A stretch of DNA of 14,981 bases from CAISIP01 sp041581405 (GCA_041581405.1 JBFIDI010000087.1:1-14981), one strand, 5' to 3'; shown: positions 6,708 through 14,249, counted from the first letter of the stretch. Program-made: numbers and translations. The notes: generated from the letters alone by a model not told the origin.

Positions 6708-7607
6708 ATGAGTCAGCCGCTGTCCTTTACCCAGTTTCCGCTGCACGAGCTGCTCGCGTTCGAGGCGGCCGCACGCAACGGTTCGTTCCTGAAGGCGGCG
6801 GACGAGCTGAACGTCACCCAGTCCGCGGTCAGCCACCGGGTCATCAACTTCGAGAAGCGCCTGGGCGTCACCTTGTTCGTGCGCAAGGGGCGCGGCATCG
6901 CGCTGACGCCGGACGGAGACCGTTACCTCGATGGTGTCTCCGCCGCGCTGACCTCGCTCTGGGCGGCCGGTGAGGAACTCCGGCTGGCCGAACACGCGGT
7001 CGTGCGCGTGGCGATTGCACCCTCCATCGGCATCGTGTGGTTGTTGCCCCGGCTGCCGGAATACATGCGGGCCCATCCGTCGGTACGGATCGACGTGAGC
7101 ACCGTGGCCACGGCCGAGGAGGTGAGCCGGCAGGAATGGGATGTGCTGGTGCACTTCGGCTCCGGCGCGGACGACAGTCGACGGGTGCATCTGCTGACCG
7201 ACGAGGTGATGGCGGTCGCGGTGCCCGGACTGTTGCCCCATGGACGCCAGAGCATCGAAGCCGCGGATCTGCAGGACATCGCCGTGCTGCGCCATACGCT
7301 GCTGAACTGGACGGACTGGTGCGCGGGCGCGTGTGGCAGCAAGGCCGAGCCCGGCCGGTACATCCATTTCGATGACTCCGTGACCATGCTCGAGGCCGCG
7401 GTGAGTGGCGCCGGGTTGGCGCTGACCACCCGGGTTGCGGCAACCCCCTACCTGCGCAGCGGGCAACTCGTCCAGGTACATCCGTTCGTGCTCACCGACA
7501 ACGACTATTACGCGGAGATCTCCGATTCCGGGGAACTCAAACCTGCATCCAGGAACTTCGTCGACTGGCTGGTGCGGCTGGCCGCGGAGAGCCAGGCTTC
7601 AGCCTAG
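6708..7607 (+). CDS. LysR-type transcriptional regulator 2 (GcvA-like)
   Basis: This 299-residue LysR protein has a canonical winged helix-turn-helix: LLAFEAAARNGSFLKAADEL, NVTQSAVSHRVINFEKRLG, then LFVRKGRGIALTPDG (about residues 14-70). It is followed by an inducer-binding domain ending near FVDWLVRLAAE. The ATG at 6708 has AAAGG eight bases upstream; longer readings of this frame run antisense through LysR 1 and are not real. The effector domain has HFGSGADDSRRVHLLTDEVMAVAVP and AVSGAGLALTTR, as in GcvA-type activators. Its 3' end overlaps the convergent LysR 3 gene by 9 bases. Targets are unknown; divergence from LysR 1 suggests at least self-regulation. Confidence 0.95.
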   Translation: MSQPLSFTQFPLHELLAFEAAARNGSFLKAADELNVTQSAVSHRVINFEKRLGVTLFVRKGRGIALTPDGDRYLDGVSAALTSLWAAGEELRLAEHAVVRVAIAPSIGIVWLLPRLPEYMRAHPSVRIDVSTVATAEEVSRQEWDVLVHFGSGADDSRRVHLLTDEVMAVAVPGLLPHGRQSIEAADLQDIAVLRHTLLNWTDWCAGACGSKAEPGRYIHFDDSVTMLEAAVSGAGLALTTRVAATPYLRSGQLVQVHPFVLTDNDYYAEISDSGELKPASRNFVDWLVRLAAESQASA

Positions 7608-8558
7608 ACCAGCCGGTTCCGGCCGCGCCGGGTCGTGGGTTGTGGCGCCGAGTTCAGCCTCGATCCAGTCGGCCAGTTGCCGGACCGACCGCTTGTCGGC
7701 GGACGCCTCCGAGAAGAGCAGGTAGTAGTGCAGCCCGGCGATGCGGTGATCGGGCAGCACCCGCTGCAGGTGCCCGCCGGCCAGTGAGCTCGACGCGGAC
7801 GGGGTCCGGCCGATGGCGACGCCGCATCCCTGCAGCGCCGCGCCGATGGCGTGATCGTATTGCGAAAACTGCAGGGTTCGCAGGCCGATGGGCTGGCGCA
7901 GGCCGAGCCGGTCGAACCATTCGCTCCAGGCCATCCAGGGGAACCGGTGGCGCGGGTCCCCGTAGACCAGCAGTGTCTGCTGCAGCAGGTCGCGCGGCTC
8001 GCGCACGCGAGCGGCCACCGGCGGACTGGCCACCAGGAAAGCCTCTTCGGTGCCGAGCCGCCGCGCCAGCGGTGATGTCAGGGGGTCGACCGGCAGCCGC
8101 AGGGCCAGGTCGTAGCCGCCGCGCTCCGGGCCGGTGATTGCCTCGCTGGAGTCGATCACCAGGTTGATGTCGGGCGCGACCGCGCGCAGCCGGTTCAGCC
8201 GGGGCATGAGCCACATCGACACGAACGAGGGCCAGGCCGTCAGCACCACGGTCTCCTTGCCCTCGGCCACCAGCGCGCCGATGCTCGCGTTCAGCGCCTG
8301 GATGGCCTGCTGCACCCCTTGCAGCACGATCCGGCCTTCCTGCGTCAAGCCGAGCTGGCGCGAGCCGCGCACGAACAGCTGGCAGCCCAGGACTTCCTCG
8401 ATCGAGCGAACCTGCTTGCTGATGGCCGATTGCGTGAGCGCGAGCTCGTCGGCGGCCAGCGTGAAGCTCCGAAGGCGCGCGGCGCTTTCGTATCCGCGCA
8501 GCGCGTCCAGGGAAAGCTGGCGCAGCTGTCGGGTGATGGATGGGTGCGTGTTCATCAT
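7599..8558 (-). CDS. LysR-type transcriptional regulator 3
   Basis: This LysR protein of about 319 residues has the helix-turn-helix at about residues 15-75 (LDALRGYESAARLRSFTLAA, LTQSAISKQVRSIEEVLG, LFVRGSRQLGLTQEG) and an effector domain to the end. The start is a tandem ATG ATG (8558 and 8555) with GAG a few bases upstream. The 60 in-frame codons further upstream cross the divergent gene and are rejected. It is separated by 93 bases from the divergent DUF2917-MFS-small-protein cassette, the classic layout in which a LysR protein controls its neighbour. The gene tail overlaps LysR 2 by 9 bases, so the two transcripts have complementary 3' ends. Confidence 0.94.
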   Translation of the reverse strand: MMNTHPSITRQLRQLSLDALRGYESAARLRSFTLAADELALTQSAISKQVRSIEEVLGCQLFVRGSRQLGLTQEGRIVLQGVQQAIQALNASIGALVAEGKETVVLTAWPSFVSMWLMPRLNRLRAVAPDINLVIDSSEAITGPERGGYDLALRLPVDPLTSPLARRLGTEEAFLVASPPVAARVREPRDLLQQTLLVYGDPRHRFPWMAWSEWFDRLGLRQPIGLRTLQFSQYDHAIGAALQGCGVAIGRTPSASSSLAGGHLQRVLPDHRIAGLHYYLLFSEASADKRSVRQLADWIEAELGATTHDPARPEPAGLG

Positions 8559-8628
8559 GAATTCTCGGCATGTCCGCAGGCTGAAGATTCCAACCACGAT
8601 GGGTCGGGCTGACTGACCATTGCTGCCA

Positions 8629-8643
8629 TTCGTCAACACCGAA
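8629..8643. promoter_or_regulatory. Candidate LysR box TTCG-N7-CGAA
   Basis: TTCGTCAACACCGAA is a dyad with T-N11-A spacing in the divergent gap between LysR 3 and the DUF2917-like gene. It overlaps the Shine-Dalgarno GAAGG (8641-8645) of the latter, so binding there would repress rather than activate. Four-base arms can occur by chance. Confidence 0.3.
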
Positions 8644-8651
8644 GGCAGCCC

Positions 8652-9014
8652 ATGCTTCACGTCACTGCAACCGCGACGCTTCGAACGGAGCCAACACGCG
8701 TCGAGCTCGAACCCGCAGAGTCCATCGTCTGCTTGCAAGGAACCATCTGGGCGACAGCGACCGGCACGGGTGGCAAGCGTGATGCAGGCGCGGCGCCGAC
8801 GGATGAATTCCTGTATCCGGGTGACCTGCCGATTTCAGGGCGGTCGCAGTCCTTCTGCCTGTCGAGGCTGTACCGCCGCACCAGCCACTTTGCCGTGCTC
8901 GCGCCGGCCGGTGGCGTGCCCCGCCCGAGCGAAGGTCGAAGGGCGGTCGCCAGTGGGCGTAGAGACGCAGGGACGCCATGCCCGCAGTTCGGGCGCACGG
9001 GAGCACGCGCATGA
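8652..9014 (+). CDS. Small DUF2917-like protein
   Basis: This 120-residue protein resembles DUF2917 in its first 90 residues: a predicted beta-rich region with SIVCLQGTIWATATG, then DEFLYPGDLPISGRSQSFCL. This matches from memory the pattern C-L-x-G-x-(L/I)-W-x-T followed by G-(D/E) and a second strand pair, a small cupin-like fold of unknown function common in Burkholderiales. The last 30 residues are arginine- and glycine-rich and probably disordered. The ATG at 8652 has GAAGG six bases upstream. Its TGA overlaps the next gene's ATG (ATGA, 9011-9014), strong evidence that it is translated and coupled to the permease. Family assignment is moderate; that it is a gene is more certain. Confidence 0.68.
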   Translation: MLHVTATATLRTEPTRVELEPAESIVCLQGTIWATATGTGGKRDAGAAPTDEFLYPGDLPISGRSQSFCLSRLYRRTSHFAVLAPAGGVPRPSEGRRAVASGRRDAGTPCPQFGRTGARA

Positions 9015-10246
9015 AACTGTCGTCCCGTCACCTGGTCTTCATTGTTCTGTGCGGCACGATCATGTCGCTGTCGCTCGGGCAGCGGCATTCGTTCGGCTTG
9101 TTCCTGGTGCCGGTGACCAGCGATTGGGGATGGGGGCGCGAGACGTTCTCCGTCGCCATTGCGCTGCAGAACCTGGTCTGGGGCCTGGCGCAGCCCTTCA
9201 GCGGCATGCTGGCCGACCGGATCGGCGCGCGCCGCGTCATGGTCCTGGGGGGTGCACTCTACGCCGCAGGGGTCTGCCTGATGCCGTACAGCGACAGCGG
9301 CTTGCGCTTTGCGATTACGGCAGGCTTGCTCATCGGGCTGGGCCTGAGCGGCACGGCGTTCGGGATCGTGTACGGCACCGTGGGCAAGGCCGTGAGTGCC
9401 GAGAACCGCCCGGGTGCGCTCGGGCTGGTCGGAGCGATCGGCGGGCTGGGTCAACTGCTGATGCTGCCGATGAACATGCAGTTGCTCGACCAGTACGGGT
9501 GGGTCACCACCAGCCTGGTGATGTCCATCGTGCTGGCCGGCATCGTGCCCATGGCCCTGGCGACGCGTGCGGTCGAGGCGAGGGCCGGCGCGGGCGGCGG
9601 CGGCGCGCTGCCGACTGCCGGCGCCATGCCGGAGCTGACCATGCGCCAGACCCTGGCCGCGGCCTTCCGCGACCGGGACTTCTGGTTGCTGACGATCGGT
9701 TTCCTGGCCTGCGGCTTCCAGCTCGCGTTCATCGGCACCCATATGCCGGGTTACCTGGCCGACAACGGCCTGGCACCCACGGTCGCCACGACCGGCCTGG
9801 GCCTGATCGCGTTGACCAACATCGCCGGCACCTTCCTGTTCGGGGCCTGGGGCGCGCGCTGGCTGCGCAAGACGCTCACCGTGTGGCTGTATCTGGGACG
9901 GGCCGGCGCGATCGTGTTTTTCCTGCTCGTGCCGCTGTCGCCGTGGACCGTCTATGTCTTTGCCGCCGTCATGGGTTTTCTCTGGCTCGGAACCGTGCCG
10001 CTGATGAACGGCATCCTGGGGCAGATCTACGGAATCCGGTACGTCAGCACGTTGTTCGGATTCGTCTTCCTGTCGCACCAGGTCGGCAGTTTCCTGGGCG
10101 TGTGGCTCGGCGGCTGGATGTTCGACCGCTTCCACGACTACACCGGCGTGTGGATGCTGGCCGGCGCGCTCAGTCTGCTGGCCGCATTGCTGCACCTGCC
10201 GATCCGGGAGCGCCGACCCTCCGCGATGGCGGCTGCGGGCGCATGA
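9011..10246 (+). CDS. MFS permease, oxalate:formate antiporter/monocarboxylate-like
   Basis: This 411-residue inner-membrane permease has about 12 hydrophobic segments. GMLADRIGARR (residues 65-75) is a good MFS motif A. The N-terminus, with SLGQRHSFGLFLVP and WGWGRETFSVAIALQNLVWG, is typical of the group that includes oxalate:formate antiporters and monocarboxylate carriers. A cytoplasmic loop of about 35 residues (near 180-215, with a Gly-Gly-Gly-Gly run) separates the two six-helix halves. ATG 9011 is chosen over 8978 because GGGAG lies eight bases upstream and it forms an ATGA overlap with the preceding stop. The likely substrate is a small organic acid, by family only. LysR 3, divergent from this cassette, is the probable regulator. 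Confidence 0.93.
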   Translation: MKLSSRHLVFIVLCGTIMSLSLGQRHSFGLFLVPVTSDWGWGRETFSVAIALQNLVWGLAQPFSGMLADRIGARRVMVLGGALYAAGVCLMPYSDSGLRFAITAGLLIGLGLSGTAFGIVYGTVGKAVSAENRPGALGLVGAIGGLGQLLMLPMNMQLLDQYGWVTTSLVMSIVLAGIVPMALATRAVEARAGAGGGGALPTAGAMPELTMRQTLAAAFRDRDFWLLTIGFLACGFQLAFIGTHMPGYLADNGLAPTVATTGLGLIALTNIAGTFLFGAWGARWLRKTLTVWLYLGRAGAIVFFLLVPLSPWTVYVFAAVMGFLWLGTVPLMNGILGQIYGIRYVSTLFGFVFLSHQVGSFLGVWLGGWMFDRFHDYTGVWMLAGALSLLAALLHLPIRERRPSAMAAAGA

Positions 10247-10249
10247 GCC

Positions 10250-10390
10250 ATGCGTCCGCCCCGCTGGCTGGTTCCCGCCTGCGCCTGGTTCGGCCTTGTC
10301 GTCGTCGGCGCGTGGGCCATGTGTTGGTACGCAAGCCCGCTGACCTCGGTGCTGCTGGCCGACGCCTGGCTCCTGTGCGTGTCGAAGTAG
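10250..10390 (+). CDS. 46-residue membrane protein following the MFS permease
   Basis: This short frame begins with ATG one codon after the permease TGA (TGA GCC ATG), in the same reading frame, and encodes 46 residues. Residues 6-28 (WLVPACAWFGLVVVGAW and on) form a convincing membrane helix, flanked by MRPPR, which would stay cytoplasmic. A second, weaker hydrophobic stretch (about 31-44, LTSVLLADAWLLCV) follows. I do not recognise the family. Translation could occur by reinitiation or coupling, since no strong ribosome site is seen. It may be a small partner of the permease. In the other frames the same bases give arginine-rich noise, which supports this frame. Confidence 0.55.
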   Translation: MRPPRWLVPACAWFGLVVVGAWAMCWYASPLTSVLLADAWLLCVSK

Positions 10391-10473
10391 GCGCCGGGTG
10401 GGGCGGCTCGCGCCCTAGCGTGTATCGCTGTCGCGGGCAGCCGACCGCGAAGAGGCGTCGCAGATCCGATGGC

Positions 10474-10495
10474 AGGGCCACGTTCGCGTGGCCTT
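10474..10495 (+). terminator. UUCG-tetraloop hairpin, possible terminator of the MFS cassette
   Basis: GGCCACG (10476-10482) and CGTGGCC (10487-10493) flank a TTCG loop. The stem can extend to nine pairs with a G-T and an A-T pair. It lies about 85 bases past the small-protein stop. Only two T's follow, so this could equally be a processing or stability hairpin in the TRAP leader. Confidence 0.38.
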
Positions 10496-10546
10496 CGGCC
10501 CGTGCGCCCCGCGGCAACGCATCTCCATCTTCCTTTTCTTCCCCGT

Positions 10547-10562
10547 CCTGTTGCGATACAGG
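10547..10562. promoter_or_regulatory. Candidate operator CCTGT-N6-ACAGG upstream of the TRAP operon
   Basis: An exact 5-base inverted repeat with a 6-base spacer lies 33 bases before the small-permease ATG. Dyads of this size suit GntR- or LysR-type regulators, but the arms are short and no matching regulator is adjacent. Confidence 0.25.
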
Positions 10563-10595
10563 CGAATGCACCACCCACCACGGAGACCCCGTCAC

Positions 10596-11171
10596 ATGCA
10601 ACTCCTGCTCACACTGTCCAGCCTGTCCGACCGCATCAATCGATGGATGGGTCGAAGTTGCATGTGGCTCATTCTGCTTGCCACGTTGATCAGCGCCGGC
10701 AACGCCATCGTTCGCAAGTTTTTCGGCGTGAGCTCGAACGCCTTTCTGGAGATCCAGTGGTACCTGTTCTCCGCGGTCTTCCTGCTCGGTGCCGGTTACG
10801 CGTTCCTGCAGAACGCCCATGTGCGCATCGACTTCCTGTCGGCGAAGTTCTCGCCACGCGCGCGCAACGGGATCGACATCGCAGGCATCGTCGTTTTCCT
10901 GGCGCCGCTGTGCCTGTTGATGATGGTCGAAGGCTGGCCGGTGTTCGCGCGGGCGTTCGCGTCCGGCGAAGTCTCGTCGAACGCCGGCGGGCTGATCCGC
11001 TGGCCGGTGCTGCTGCTCATCCCCGTCGGCTTCGGCATCCTGATGGTGCAGGGCGTTTCCGAACTCATCAAGCGCGTGGCATTTCTGCTCGGCAGGGCCC
11101 CGGACCCGCTTGCGGTCGCCGCGGGCAGGCAGGACCACTCCCCGGTCAACGACGTCCCTCCGTCGCATTGA
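10596..11171 (+). CDS. TRAP transporter small permease subunit (DctQ-type)
   Basis: This 191-residue membrane protein has four hydrophobic segments, the DctQ topology. The conserved stretch FLEIQWYLFSAVFLLGAGYA followed by NAHVRIDFL (about residues 50-77) is diagnostic of the family, in which the small subunit packs against the large permease. ATG 10596 is chosen because GGAG lies ten bases upstream and the hydrophobic region starts soon after; the longer reading adds a basic, proline-rich extension. The last 20 residues are polar. It is the first gene of the TRAP operon, 28 bases before the large permease. TRAP systems use the sodium or proton gradient with a periplasmic binding protein to take up organic acids. 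Confidence 0.93.
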   Translation: MQLLLTLSSLSDRINRWMGRSCMWLILLATLISAGNAIVRKFFGVSSNAFLEIQWYLFSAVFLLGAGYAFLQNAHVRIDFLSAKFSPRARNGIDIAGIVVFLAPLCLLMMVEGWPVFARAFASGEVSSNAGGLIRWPVLLLIPVGFGILMVQGVSELIKRVAFLLGRAPDPLAVAAGRQDHSPVNDVPPSH

Positions 11172-11199
11172 CGGCCCACCCTTGACAAGAGATTTTTCG

Positions 11200-12873
11200 A
11201 TGTCCGACCTCGTCGCAAGCCACTTCGTGCCCTTGATGTTCGCAGGGCTTCTCGTTTTCCTTCTGACCGGATTTCCCGTGGCGTTCTCGCTGGCGGCCAC
11301 CGGACTGTTCTTCGGGTTCATCGGCATGGAGCTCGGTCTGTTTCCCGCAAACCTGTTCCAGGCACTGCCATTGCGCGTGGTCGGCATCATGCAGAACGAG
11401 ACGTTGCTGGCCATTCCGTTCTTCACCCTGATGGGATTGGTGCTCGAGCGCAGCCGGATGGCCGAGGACCTGCTGGAGACCGTCGGGCAGGTCTTCGGTC
11501 CGGTCCGCGGCGGGGTCGGTATTGCCGTGGTCCTGGTCGGAGCGCTGCTGGCCGCCACGACCGGGGTCGTCGCAGCGTCCGTCATGTCGATGGGCCTGAT
11601 CGCGATGCCGATCATGCTGCGGTACGGCTACCACCGGGCGATTGCCACCGGCACCATCACGGCGGCCGGCACGCTGGCGCAGGCGATTCCGCCATCCCTG
11701 GTGCTGATCGTGCTGGCGGACCAGCTGGGCCGATCCGTCGGCGACATGTACGCCGGCGCGCTGATGCCGGCGTTGCTGCTGGTCGGCTTGTACCTGCTGT
11801 TCGTCGTCGCCGTGGCAATTGTCAAGCCGGCGTGGGCCCCCGCGTTGCCGCCCCAGGCGCGTATCCACGCCGAGCCTGACGGTGCCTCCGGCCATGTGTC
11901 GCTGCTCGTGTTGCTGGCCCTCTGTGCGCTGGCCGGACATGGCTGGTCGACTGTCCATGCGTCGATCGTGAATCCCGTGCTGGGTCGCGAGCTGGCGCCG
12001 GCCAGGGACGAGATCTTCATCCTGTCCACGACGGTGGCGTCCATGCTGGCGTTGCTGCTGGCGCTGGCCAACCGCGTATGCGGGTTCGGCCTGCTGTCCC
12101 GGCTCGCCGAGCGGGTGACCTTCGTGCTGATTCCGCCGCTGGTGCTGATCTTCCTGGTGCTGGGGACCATCTTCCTGGGCATCGCCACGCCGACCGAAGG
12201 TGGTGCGATGGGCGCGGTGGGGGCGCTGCTGATGGCGCTCGGCCGCAGGACCCTGACCCTGCGACTGCTGACGGAGGCGCTGCAGAACACCACGCGGCTG
12301 TCCATCTTCGTGATGTTCATCCTCATCGGCTCGACCGTCTTCAGCTTCACCTTCAATGCCGCGGACGGTCACCTCTGGGTGGAGCATCTGTTCCGCCAGC
12401 TTCCGGGCGGCGTCGTCGGTTTCCTGCTGTTCGTGAACCTGCTGGTGTTCGTCCTGGGCATGTTCATCGACTTCTTCGAGATCGCCTTCATCGTCGTTCC
12501 GCTGCTGGCCCCCGTGGCCGACAAGCTGGGCATCGACCTCGTCTGGTTCGGCATCATCCTGGCGATGAACCTGCAGACCTCGTTCCTGACGCCGCCGTTC
12601 GGGTTTGCGTTGTTCTACCTGCGCAGCGTGGTTGCCAGGGAGGACTACACCGACGGGGTCACGGGCGGCAGGATCAAGGCGGTGACGACGACACAGATCT
12701 ACCAGGGATCCCTGGCCTTCATCGTGCTTCAACTGATCATGGTCGCGGTCATCATCGTCAGGCCCGAACTGGTCACCGGCGGCCTGAGCCACGACACGAC
12801 GCTCGACGACACGGCGGTGCGGGACATGCTCTACGACCTGGGAACGGGTGCGTCGGGCGGGGGCTCGAATTGA
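11200..12873 (+). CDS. TRAP transporter large permease subunit (DctM-type, long form)
   Basis: This 557-residue polytopic inner-membrane protein is the ion-coupled translocation subunit of the TRAP system. Family landmarks are LLAIPFFTLMGLVLERSRMA (about 67-86), TAAGTLAQAIPPS (about 153-165), GIATPTEGGAMGAVGALLMA (about 327-346) and LTPPFGFALFYL (about 463-474). The two halves are the repeated elevator units of the DctM fold. It is longer than the common form of about 425 residues: roughly 215-320 is an insertion between the halves with additional hydrophobic segments, as in the FcbT3-like (mannitol/chloroaromatic) branch. ATG 11200 has AAGAGA upstream. A 7-pair hairpin begins two bases after the stop. 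Confidence 0.94.
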   Translation: MSDLVASHFVPLMFAGLLVFLLTGFPVAFSLAATGLFFGFIGMELGLFPANLFQALPLRVVGIMQNETLLAIPFFTLMGLVLERSRMAEDLLETVGQVFGPVRGGVGIAVVLVGALLAATTGVVAASVMSMGLIAMPIMLRYGYHRAIATGTITAAGTLAQAIPPSLVLIVLADQLGRSVGDMYAGALMPALLLVGLYLLFVVAVAIVKPAWAPALPPQARIHAEPDGASGHVSLLVLLALCALAGHGWSTVHASIVNPVLGRELAPARDEIFILSTTVASMLALLLALANRVCGFGLLSRLAERVTFVLIPPLVLIFLVLGTIFLGIATPTEGGAMGAVGALLMALGRRTLTLRLLTEALQNTTRLSIFVMFILIGSTVFSFTFNAADGHLWVEHLFRQLPGGVVGFLLFVNLLVFVLGMFIDFFEIAFIVVPLLAPVADKLGIDLVWFGIILAMNLQTSFLTPPFGFALFYLRSVVAREDYTDGVTGGRIKAVTTTQIYQGSLAFIVLQLIMVAVIIVRPELVTGGLSHDTTLDDTAVRDMLYDLGTGASGGGSN

Positions 12874-12874
12874 C

Positions 12875-12891
12875 CGCCGTCCGGGACGGCG
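12875..12891 (+). other. Intercistronic hairpin directly after the large permease gene
   Basis: CGCCGTC (12875-12881) and GACGGCG (12885-12891) form a perfect seven-pair GC stem with a three-base loop, starting two bases after the TGA. There is no T tract (CTTACGCAACG follows). Such a hairpin can protect the upstream message or reduce read-through into the binding-protein gene. The remaining 167 bases to the next start show no gene. Confidence 0.45.
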
Positions 12892-13058
12892 CTTACGCAA
12901 CGCTGAATGTCGTTGTTCGGCCGCGCAGCGCTATTCACTCCGGTTGCCGCCAGTGCCACTACCTTCGGCTTGCGCTCGCAGTGGCCTCGACGGCCTCCGC
13001 GGGTGGACGGGCCTGCCGCAGCGCAGCCCACGACTCCAACCTAGACCGAATGGACACC

Positions 13059-14141
13059 ATGCAACGCAGAACACTCACCCGATCCCTTGGCCTGGCCGGC
13101 ATTCTCGCCGCGGGCGCAGCGCCGGCCATTGCCGCGACGCAGCCCCAGGTGCGCTGGCGCCTTGCTTCGAGTTTTCCGAAGTCCCTCGATACCATCTATG
13201 GCGGTGCGGAAGACTTTGCCAGGACCGTGTCGGAACTGACCGACGGCCGGTTCAGGATCTCGGTGCACGCCGGTGGCGAGCTGATGCCGCCGTTTGCCGT
13301 GGTCGACGGCGTGCAGAGCCGCACCGTCGAGATGGCCCACACGGCCTCGTATTATTTCTTCGGCAAGGACCCGACCTTTGCCATCAGCGGCGCGATCCCG
13401 TTCGGCATGAACGCCCGCCAGATGACGGCGTGGATGCTCGACGGCAACGGCACCCGGCTCACGCGCGAGTTCTATGCCGGCTACAACATCGTCAACTTTC
13501 CCGGTGGCAACACCGGTGCCCAGATGGCGGGCTGGTTCCGCAAGGAGATCAAGTCCGTCGACGACGTGAAGGGGCTCAAGTTCCGGGTCGGTGGTTTTGC
13601 CGGACGGGTGCTCAGCCGCCTGGGCGCGGTGCCGCAGAACATTCCCGGCGGCGAGATCTACCAGTCGCTGGAGAAAGGAACCATCGACGCCGCGGAGTGG
13701 ATCGGCCCGTACGACGACTTCAAGCTCGGCTTCTACAAGGTGGCGCCCCACTACTACTACCCGGGCTGGTGGGAAGGCGGCCTGCACTGCGAGTTCTTCG
13801 TCAACGACAAGGCATGGAAGGACCTGCCCGAGCAGTACCGCCAGGTCGTGGAGCACGCGTCCAAGGTGGCACACGTCGACATGCTGGCCAAATACGACGC
13901 GCGCAATCCCGTGGCGCTCAAGCAGCTGGTGAGCCGTGGCGTCAAGCTGCACGCGCTCGATGCCAGCATCCTGGGGGCGGCCTACAAGGCGACCATGGAC
14001 CTGTATGCGGAGTTGTCCGACACCAACACGGCCTGGAAGAAGGTCTATTCTGACTACCGCAACTTCCAGCGTGACCAGAACCTGTGGTTCCGCTTCGCCG
14101 AAGGCAACTTCGACCGCTTCATCCAGCAGCAGCGCCTGTAG
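13059..14141 (+). CDS. TRAP transporter periplasmic substrate-binding protein (TakP/FcbT1-like)
   Basis: This 360-residue DctP-type protein has a Tat-like signal (MQRRTLTR, then a hydrophobic stretch ending APAIAA, cleavage near residues 24-26). The mature part opens RWRLASSFPKSLDTIYGGAE, typical of the FcbT1/TakP branch. Gln155, Arg176 in KFRVGG, and Glu213-Trp214 in AAEWIGPYDD match by motif the residues that in TakP bind the 2-oxo acid carboxylate and a cation (recalled, not aligned here). A 2-oxo, hydroxy or aromatic acid is thus a reasonable ligand. YYYPGWWEGG and the C-terminal helix are intact. ATG 13059 places RR at residues 3-4; ATG 13050 would add Met-Asp-Thr, and neither has a strong ribosome site. 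It is separated from the permease genes by 185 bases, so it may have extra control. Confidence 0.94.
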   Translation: MQRRTLTRSLGLAGILAAGAAPAIAATQPQVRWRLASSFPKSLDTIYGGAEDFARTVSELTDGRFRISVHAGGELMPPFAVVDGVQSRTVEMAHTASYYFFGKDPTFAISGAIPFGMNARQMTAWMLDGNGTRLTREFYAGYNIVNFPGGNTGAQMAGWFRKEIKSVDDVKGLKFRVGGFAGRVLSRLGAVPQNIPGGEIYQSLEKGTIDAAEWIGPYDDFKLGFYKVAPHYYYPGWWEGGLHCEFFVNDKAWKDLPEQYRQVVEHASKVAHVDMLAKYDARNPVALKQLVSRGVKLHALDASILGAAYKATMDLYAELSDTNTAWKKVYSDYRNFQRDQNLWFRFAEGNFDRFIQQQRL

Positions 14142-14145
14142 GTGC

Positions 14146-14169
14146 CGCAGGCCGCGATGCCGGCCTGTG
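14146..14169 (+). terminator. Hairpin after the TRAP operon, possible terminator
   Basis: CAGGCCG (14148-14154) pairs with CGGCCTG (14161-14167) around a six-base loop and can extend by a G-T and a C-G pair. It starts five bases after the binding-protein stop. No T tract follows, so it is a weak terminator candidate. The gap 14142-14249 to the convergent gene has no other feature beyond small GC stems. Confidence 0.35.
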
Positions 14170-14249
14170 CGACGCGGGCCGCACCCGGGTATCCCCGCGA
14201 TGCGCGGCCGTTGCCGGAGCCGGGCGCCGGCCGGACCAGGCCATGCCGG

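Larger units (their letters stand above)
10391..10595. other. Gap between the MFS cassette and the TRAP operon
   Basis: This 205-base stretch has no gene. It contains a UUCG-loop hairpin at 10474-10495 and a 16-base dyad at 10547-10562, listed separately, and presumably the TRAP promoter. No convincing -35/-10 pair was seen. Confidence 0.4.

Noticed and set aside
8657..10195. 512-codon minus-strand frame opposite the MFS permease
   Set aside because: Same antisense signature with no recognisable motif or ribosome site.
8620..10689. 689-codon plus-strand frame spanning the DUF2917 and MFS genes
   Set aside because: It overlaps three better-supported genes in another frame and shows no hydrophobic or domain structure.
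11146..12900. 584-codon minus-strand frame opposite the large TRAP permease
   Set aside because: It is highly polar (Gln, His, Arg) and mirrors a clear membrane protein; long antisense frames are common at this GC content.
12831..13031. 66-codon minus-strand frame in the gap before the binding-protein gene
   Set aside because: There is no ribosome site, family resemblance or neighbour logic, and it overlaps the end of the large permease gene.
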